A DNA stretch of 27,704 nucleotides, taken from a bacterium (GTDB taxonomy: Bacteria > UBA9089 > JASEIO01). A program made the position numbers and the translations under genes. Positions within the stretch are counted from its first letter, which is position 1, and each line of letters opens with the position of its first letter. The stretch lies in contig JASEIO010000019.1 in NCBI GenBank assembly GCA_030017475.1, positions 1 through 27,704 of the forward strand. Direction: 5' to 3'. Positions 23,098-27,704 of the stretch are shown one piece after another. Below the pieces are notes generated by a model. That model saw nothing but the letters and a program-made list of their open reading frames with translations, was not told the origin of the DNA and ran no database searches.

Positions 23098-24435
23098 TTA
23101 TTCAAAAGGGATATACAATTTTTGTCCCGTAGAGATAGTATCTGAATCCCTTAATCGATTTACCATCTTTAATATCTCTACTGAAACCCCGTAAGCCTTT
23201 GCTATTCTCCATAGGGTTTCTCCTTCTTTTACTACGTGATATTTAGACTCAGAGATTACTTTTTTCTCTTCCATAATTTCAATCTTTGGTCTCTGTAATC
23301 CTAAATACTCACAGATTCCATCTGCTAATGCCTCTGCAACTCTTTGACGAAATTCTGAATTCCCAAGTAACTCCTCTTCTCTTTGATTGGATATATATGC
23401 CGTTTCAACCAAAATAGAAGGGATGTTTGAGGATTTTAATACCACAAATCCTGCCCTTTTTACCCCTTCCCTTTCTGTTTTACCAATCATACTCAATCTA
23501 TCCATAGTTATATTGGCTAATCTTAAGCTTTCATTCAATGTATTTGTCTGGGCTAAATCAAGAAGTATTTTGGCAGTAATATCACTTTCAACCTTTAAAC
23601 CACCACCAATAAAATCAGAGATATTCTCTTTTTCAGCTAAAAGTCGTGATGCCTCATCTGTTGCCCCTCTTAAGGAAAGGACATATACTGATGTTCCATT
23701 TCTCAACCTATTATGATTGGCATTGGCATGGATGGATACGAAAATATCTGCCAGATAATCTTTGGCAATCTCCATTCTTTTTCTTAAGGGGACAAAATAA
23801 TCACCTGACCTGGTTAAAAAAGCCACTACCCCTTCTCTTTCATCTATCAAACTTTTTAGACGCTTCGAGATATCTAAAACTACATCCTTTTCCTTTAGCC
23901 CATATGATCTACCAATTGCACCAGGATCTTCCCCTCCATGTCCAGGGTCAATAACTACAATCCTATTCCTGGTTTTTATATCCTTTAATTCAAGTACAGG
24001 AACTTCTGGTTCAATCCTTCTTTTTAAGATATCGATAGCCAATCTATCTGGTTTATATAAGGTATCAGAGTACCTGTACCTTTTAAGGGAGAATACAATG
24101 TAATTACTCCTTTCTACTAAATCCAGAACCATTCGTAAGGTTCTGGCATCGAATTGAAAAACCCTTAAGCCTTTTATTACCCCATCATTTATAGTTAGCT
24201 CATTTTCTTTTAGCCTACTTTTTGCATTCTGCAAATCAATTACAATCCTTGGAGGTTTCTCTAAGTCAAATACATCATATTTTACCTCAGAGGTTAGATC
24301 CAAAACGATTCGAGTGTGATCCGGAGCAGTCCAGAAACGCATGGCTGTAAGTTCTACAGTATCTCCGAAAACCTGATTTGAAAAGGTGAGAAAAGAACCG
24401 AATAATATTATAACCCACGACCCACGTTTAAACAT
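23098..24435 (-). CDS. N-acetylmuramoyl-L-alanine amidase (AMIN, amidase_3, LysM)
   Basis: This secreted 445-residue amidase cuts the bond between muramic acid and the stem peptide. A signal peptide covers about residues 1-24. An AMIN localisation domain covers about 26-140. The amidase_3 catalytic domain (about 157-378) has the zinc ligands H166 (DPGHGGEDPG), E182 and H236 (SIHANAN) and the catalytic Glu E344 (ILVETAYISN). A LysM domain closes the protein (399-443). AMIN plus amidase_3 is the AmiC layout of diderm bacteria; the extra LysM is found in many deeper lineages. The gap to the M23 gene is 27 bases, so they are likely co-transcribed. Confidence 0.93.
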   Translation of the reverse strand: MFKRGSWVIILFGSFLTFSNQVFGDTVELTAMRFWTAPDHTRIVLDLTSEVKYDVFDLEKPPRIVIDLQNAKSRLKENELTINDGVIKGLRVFQFDARTLRMVLDLVERSNYIVFSLKRYRYSDTLYKPDRLAIDILKRRIEPEVPVLELKDIKTRNRIVVIDPGHGGEDPGAIGRSYGLKEKDVVLDISKRLKSLIDEREGVVAFLTRSGDYFVPLRKRMEIAKDYLADIFVSIHANANHNRLRNGTSVYVLSLRGATDEASRLLAEKENISDFIGGGLKVESDITAKILLDLAQTNTLNESLRLANITMDRLSMIGKTEREGVKRAGFVVLKSSNIPSILVETAYISNQREEELLGNSEFRQRVAEALADGICEYLGLQRPKIEIMEEKKVISESKYHVVKEGETLWRIAKAYGVSVEILKMVNRLRDSDTISTGQKLYIPFE

Positions 24436-24444
24436 ACCAGCTCC

Positions 24445-25521
24445 TCATTTAACCAATTGGGATACATATACAAGTCTTACACCTTTATCTTTAAGTAAGG
24501 GTAAGCTCTCTTTAATTGCCCTTGCTGTTTCTTCATTTACATGACCAAGACCAATAGCCCCTCCTTCTTTTAGGGCAATATCTGCTAAAAGTCCTATACG
24601 TTCTTTTATATAGTCTATATCCCTCTCATTGTCTAAAAAAACCCTATTTTCACCTGATCCTACACCCAATTCTCGTGCAACCTTATAAGCTACTGAATTC
24701 CTGCTTGTTCTTGAATCAACAAAGAATAGCCCTTCTTTCTTTAACTCTTTTAATACTGTGGACATTATCCTCTTATCCTCAGTTACCTTTGAACCCATAT
24801 GATTATTTACACCAATTATACCAGGTAAGTTCTTTATGTTCTCAAGTGTCTGCCTTATAATCTCTTTATCACTCATATTACTCATTATGGCATATTCCCC
24901 TGGATTTTTCTCAGGATATCCATGAGGTTCCATTGGTAGGTGAAGCATTGTTTCAAACCCTTTCCTTTCAGCTTCCTTGGCTATAATAGAAGATATTGGT
25001 CTACCAGGTAAGATAGAAAAGGATAAAGGTAGTTCCATTTGCAAAAATGTATTATTTGCCTTTTTTCGGAAACCAAAGTCATCAATTATTATACCTACAG
25101 AAGGGACTTTGGTTAAGGTCAAGGAATAGAAAGGGAAATCTTCTATACCAATATCAAGCCTTAAAGATTTATCGCTTCGACTCGAGTCTATTATCCCTAC
25201 ATTTACCTTTTGAATAGCTTTAGAGATACCTCTCTTATAGTCATCCAATAGATGGCTTCCTGGAACAAGTACCTTTTTAGTAATATGAAGCCACCTTGTC
25301 TTTCCTTTGCACAACATCTCCTCGTCTTTCTCTAATACATCTCTCGGGTAAACTTTAAGATTAGTCAATTCATTATCTATAATCTCTGCAAGCCTCTTTG
25401 ATTGATTGGTATAATCTCTCTCAATCCTCTCAATCCTTGTCTTTCGTAAATACTCTGAGGCTAAAAAAAACCCTATAAAAACCAATATTATCAACAACAA
25501 CACTAAAAAAAATCGTTTCAT
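24445..25521 (-). CDS. divergent polysaccharide deacetylase (YibQ type)
   Basis: The 358-residue protein has one N-terminal membrane anchor (residues 4-22), a linker region and a C-terminal divergent polysaccharide deacetylase domain (PF04748, about 140-358). Landmarks are VGIIIDDFGFRKKANNTFL, PLSFSILPG, MLHLPMEPHGYP, GVNNHMGSKVT, LFFVDSRTS and AIGLGHVNEETA. The paired Asp and His residues fit a metal site, although activity of YibQ proteins is unproven. The family usually lies near envC-type M23 and C-terminal protease genes; here it precedes an amidase and two M23 genes, supporting a cell-envelope role. It starts 19 bases after the ligase fusion stop. Confidence 0.88.
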   Translation of the reverse strand: MKRFFLVLLLIILVFIGFFLASEYLRKTRIERIERDYTNQSKRLAEIIDNELTNLKVYPRDVLEKDEEMLCKGKTRWLHITKKVLVPGSHLLDDYKRGISKAIQKVNVGIIDSSRSDKSLRLDIGIEDFPFYSLTLTKVPSVGIIIDDFGFRKKANNTFLQMELPLSFSILPGRPISSIIAKEAERKGFETMLHLPMEPHGYPEKNPGEYAIMSNMSDKEIIRQTLENIKNLPGIIGVNNHMGSKVTEDKRIMSTVLKELKKEGLFFVDSRTSRNSVAYKVARELGVGSGENRVFLDNERDIDYIKERIGLLADIALKEGGAIGLGHVNEETARAIKESLPLLKDKGVRLVYVSQLVK

Positions 25522-25540
25522 TTTTTATCTATCCTCATCT

Positions 25541-27115
25541 TTAAAATTTTAAGTCATTTGCATTTTTAGCAAGATGAATTACCTTCTTTAGTAAATCGAG
25601 TTTTAGCTCTGTCTTATCTGAAAATTTCCCTCGATATGCATCAACTTGTTTTCCAAGGTCATAACAGGTTTCGGATTCAATATCGATGAGTATTGCTGGA
25701 AGTCGAGACCTTTCAAAATCCTCTTTATGCTTAACATAGAATGCCTCACAGCAAGACCCGATATAGGAGGAAACGCCATTATTCCGAAACTTTGTTAAGA
25801 TTTCCATTAGATCCTCAAAGCTATTTATAGTGATTGGCGAAAGTCCGTTAATCTCTGCAAATCTATATGCATCTCCTACACTACACTCTCCACATTCAAT
25901 GCATTCTCTTCTATACCTAAATTCACAACTTGGCTTTTTTGCACAATAGGGAAGAAGTAGATATTTAACACCTTTTCTAATTATATCTTCGAATCTACCA
26001 TTTACTGTAAAGATACTGTTTGCATCAGGAAAGGATATTCCATAATTTGTATAATCTAACTTGATTAAGGCTTCATCAATGGCTTTTGCAAAATCATCAG
26101 GTAAAATAGCAGGAATCTGTATATCATTTTTCCTGAAGAACTCTAAAGTCTTCCTTTTAACCAACTCTCTATCTGCTGCAATGTTCTTTAAGCTTGCCTC
26201 TAAATCATAGATTGTCCTTTTAGGTGAACAGAAAAAATCTCCTGTTATGAGTGTACTTTGAATAATCCTTCTTTTTAGATTGACCATTAGATTAGTTCTT
26301 ATAAGTCCACCCCCTGTTTTATGAACGGATTTTAAAACTTGCTGTTCACTTATAGGCGCTCGTATTTTATAAATCCAATCATCTGATTTGAACCTCGAAA
26401 GTTTCTTCTTGTATAGCTCTTCTTCATATCCTGTCAGATTTCCCAAGATTAGTGAAACTCCAAATACATTTTCAAAACCTTCCTTTATAGCATCCTTAAT
26501 CTCTGATAGGTCTGGAAGATAGTTCAGTTCTCTCTTTATCCATGTAACCCTATCCTTTACCTCCTCGATCTCCTTATCCTTCAATTTCTCGGTTGGAATC
26601 CTTAGAGATTTTATCATAGTTACAACATCAAAGTCAAGGAGTAAGGTGCCTTGAAAAAGGAACGCATCACCTTCTTCTACCCCACCAGTACCAGATATCT
26701 TACGTCCCGAAATCTCTATATCATTCCTTCCCCGAAAACATGCCTTTAATCTAAACTTCCTCAGGGCATAGATTATCGCATTACATATCTTTCTAAATAG
26801 AGACTCAAAAGTTAGTTCCAAATCCTCTTTCTTTGCTATAAGCTCCCAGCCAAGCTGATGCCTATCAAAGAATATCGCCCCACCACCAGTTATCCTTCTA
26901 TTTATACTAATACCGTTCTCCTTACAGAACTCCTCCCTTACTTCCTGCTCTACTGACTGGTGATAACCAATCAAAACTGCGGGAGGAAAGAACTGCAAAA
27001 AACGGACAGTATTTGGAATCACTCCTTTACATCTTGCAAAAAGGATCACTTCATCCAATGCTATATTCTCATCCGCTTCCCTCACCCCTGTATCAAGTAG
27101 TCGCCATTTATTCAC
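25541..27115 (-). CDS. lipoate-protein ligase (LplA-LplB) fused to a DUF116 domain
   Basis: This three-part protein of about 524 residues (numbering below is from an upstream GTG at 27127) should attach lipoate or octanoate to carrier proteins. The catalytic LplA part (about 8-245) has RRITGGGAIFF (77-87) and ISGRKISGTG with the substrate-binding K143. The accessory LplB part (about 250-345) has GGGLIRTNL and ITGDFF. The C-terminal DUF116 domain (about 385-528) has many cysteines: C395, C401, C409, C412, C415, C459, C460 and C488, likely Fe-S ligands. The GTG at 27113-27115 is preferred because AGAGG lies about 10 bases upstream and the N-terminus then reads NKWRLLDTG as in the family. The probable target is the GcvH-like protein at 12148. 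Confidence 0.85.
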   Translation of the reverse strand: MNKWRLLDTGVREADENIALDEVILFARCKGVIPNTVRFLQFFPPAVLIGYHQSVEQEVREEFCKENGISINRRITGGGAIFFDRHQLGWELIAKKEDLELTFESLFRKICNAIIYALRKFRLKACFRGRNDIEISGRKISGTGGVEEGDAFLFQGTLLLDFDVVTMIKSLRIPTEKLKDKEIEEVKDRVTWIKRELNYLPDLSEIKDAIKEGFENVFGVSLILGNLTGYEEELYKKKLSRFKSDDWIYKIRAPISEQQVLKSVHKTGGGLIRTNLMVNLKRRIIQSTLITGDFFCSPKRTIYDLEASLKNIAADRELVKRKTLEFFRKNDIQIPAILPDDFAKAIDEALIKLDYTNYGISFPDANSIFTVNGRFEDIIRKGVKYLLLPYCAKKPSCEFRYRRECIECGECSVGDAYRFAEINGLSPITINSFEDLMEILTKFRNNGVSSYIGSCCEAFYVKHKEDFERSRLPAILIDIESETCYDLGKQVDAYRGKFSDKTELKLDLLKKVIHLAKNANDLKF

Positions 27116-27135
27116 TGTAAAAACCACCTCTAAAT

Positions 27136-27472
27136 CTACTCACTATTTTCATTCCTATTTTTATCGGCTTCCATTAACTCACTATTATAAGAGATGAACC
27201 CAAGTAGATTAAAATCGGACAGACCATTAGTCATAATCTCCCGCTCCTTGGGATTTCTTATCTTATTGCAAACTACCAATATATTTCTAATTTTAATATC
27301 AAGGGCCAATCTTCTGATAACTCTTGCTGTCTGAATGCTTCTTTGGATCGGTTCCGTAACAATGATAAATGTATCTACACTATCTGCTTCCTTCTTTTCC
27401 ATAGAGACAAGCAAGGGCTGCTGTTAAAGTAGTCTTACCAACTCCACCTTTACCTGAGATAGCAATCTTCAT
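27136..27472 (-). pseudogene. cooC-like (MinD/ParA-type) nickel-insertion ATPase, internally deleted and frameshifted
   Basis: From the ATG at 27472, with GAGG upstream, the first 30 codons encode MKIAISGKGGVGKTTL and the start of helix 1, then stop at 27380. In a second frame the sequence continues to 27136 with VDTFIIVTEPIQRSIQTARV, ILVVCNKIRN and NLLGFISYN, which are the C-terminal blocks of CooC, the carbon monoxide dehydrogenase maturation ATPase. The middle of the protein (Switch I, the deviant Walker and Switch II aspartates, about 120-140 residues) is missing, and the two halves are out of frame. Intact CooC is about 250 residues; about 110 codons remain. It cannot be functional as read, unless the gap is an assembly error. 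Confidence 0.75.
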
Positions 27473-27546
27473 TTTACCTCGTTCTCCTTCCTAATAACAA
27501 TTCTATAATTGGTTAATTGAAGCCCCACTCTATGCCTCTACTACCT

Positions 27547-27704
27547 TTATAAAAGCCTTAATGATTTTAGAACCTCCTCCATCTTTGGTTCTTTCTTTGC
27601 ATATTCCCGAAGGACACGAAATGCCAATTCCCTTCCTTCCTCTAACTCCTGAGCTTTCCTCACAACAGGAGACAAAGCAGTTCTACGATCCCAGATAACA
27701 AATC
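27547..27704 (-). CDS. C-terminal end of an unrecognised gene (partial)
   Basis: An open frame enters from the right edge and ends at TAA (27549-27547). The last 51 residues include VIWDRRTALSPVVRKAQELE and end KMEEVLKSLRLL; they are helical and charged. I cannot assign a family from this piece. It lies 74 bases upstream of the cooC-like remnant on the same strand and may belong to the same operon, so a link to the carbon monoxide dehydrogenase/acetyl-CoA synthase locus is possible but unproven. Confidence 0.5.
   Translation of the reverse strand, partial: FVIWDRRTALSPVVRKAQELEEGRELAFRVLREYAKKEPKMEEVLKSLRLL

Noticed and set aside
1-27704. CRISPR array, tRNA, rRNA, insertion sequence or prophage
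   Set aside because: No regularly spaced repeats, cloverleaf-like sequences, transposase-like proteins or phage genes were found on reading both strands.

Overview
The window looks like a chromosomal segment of a low-GC (by eye under 40%), anaerobic, diderm bacterium from a poorly sampled lineage. Anaerobic autotrophic-type metabolism is suggested by a methylenetetrahydrofolate reductase of the MetVF type, heterodisulfide-reductase-like and flavin-oxidoreductase (Flx) subunits, FdhD, a CooC remnant and an oxygen-independent siroheme/heme route. A diderm envelope is suggested by an NlpD-like lipoprotein, an AMIN-domain amidase and a YibQ-type deacetylase. I cannot name the organism from sequence alone. 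No rRNA, tRNA, CRISPR array, insertion sequence or phage gene was seen, and no stretch over 300 bases lacks a gene.

Region 1 (1-6607, + strand) starts with a clear sigma70-type promoter and runs as one tight operon: precorrin-2 dehydrogenase, hemC, a fused cobA/hemD, a radical-SAM AhbC-like protein of the siroheme-dependent heme pathway, fdhD, nadA and a MOSC protein. It makes siroheme and probably feeds it into heme, alongside molybdenum/tungsten enzyme maturation and NAD synthesis.

Region 2 (17521 down to 6662, - strand) is the most interesting part. One strong promoter with a palindrome over its -10 box drives fourteen closely packed genes: flxD/mvhD, flxC, flxB, flxA, hdrC, hdrB, a GcvH-like lipoate-carrying protein, a FAD oxidoreductase (LipT-like), two radical-SAM proteins (LipS1/LipS2-like lipoyl synthase), metV, metF, a cyclophilin-like protein and cutA. 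There is no hdrA and there are no other glycine-cleavage genes. My reading is an NAD(P)H-linked HdrBC machine whose disulfide partner is the lipoamide on the GcvH-like protein, made on site by the LipS pair and coupled in some way to methylene-THF reduction. The matching lipoate ligase lies about 14 kb away (25541-27115) and is fused to an Fe-S-type DUF116 domain.

Region 3 (17518-21354) holds a DUF3343 gene and a VanZ-like gene that are divergent from a ComEC-type metallo-beta-lactamase gene. Their two promoters sit symmetrically on a perfect 10-bp inverted repeat, and both transcripts appear to be leaderless. Next come two proteins with HExxH motifs that share a small helical module, and a short protein between them with similar ends.

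Region 4 (27704 down to 21530, - strand) contains the end of an unrecognised gene, a cooC-like gene with an internal deletion, the ligase fusion, and a cell-wall group: YibQ-type deacetylase, AMIN/amidase_3/LysM amidase, membrane-anchored M23 peptidase and an NlpD-like LysM/M23 lipoprotein.
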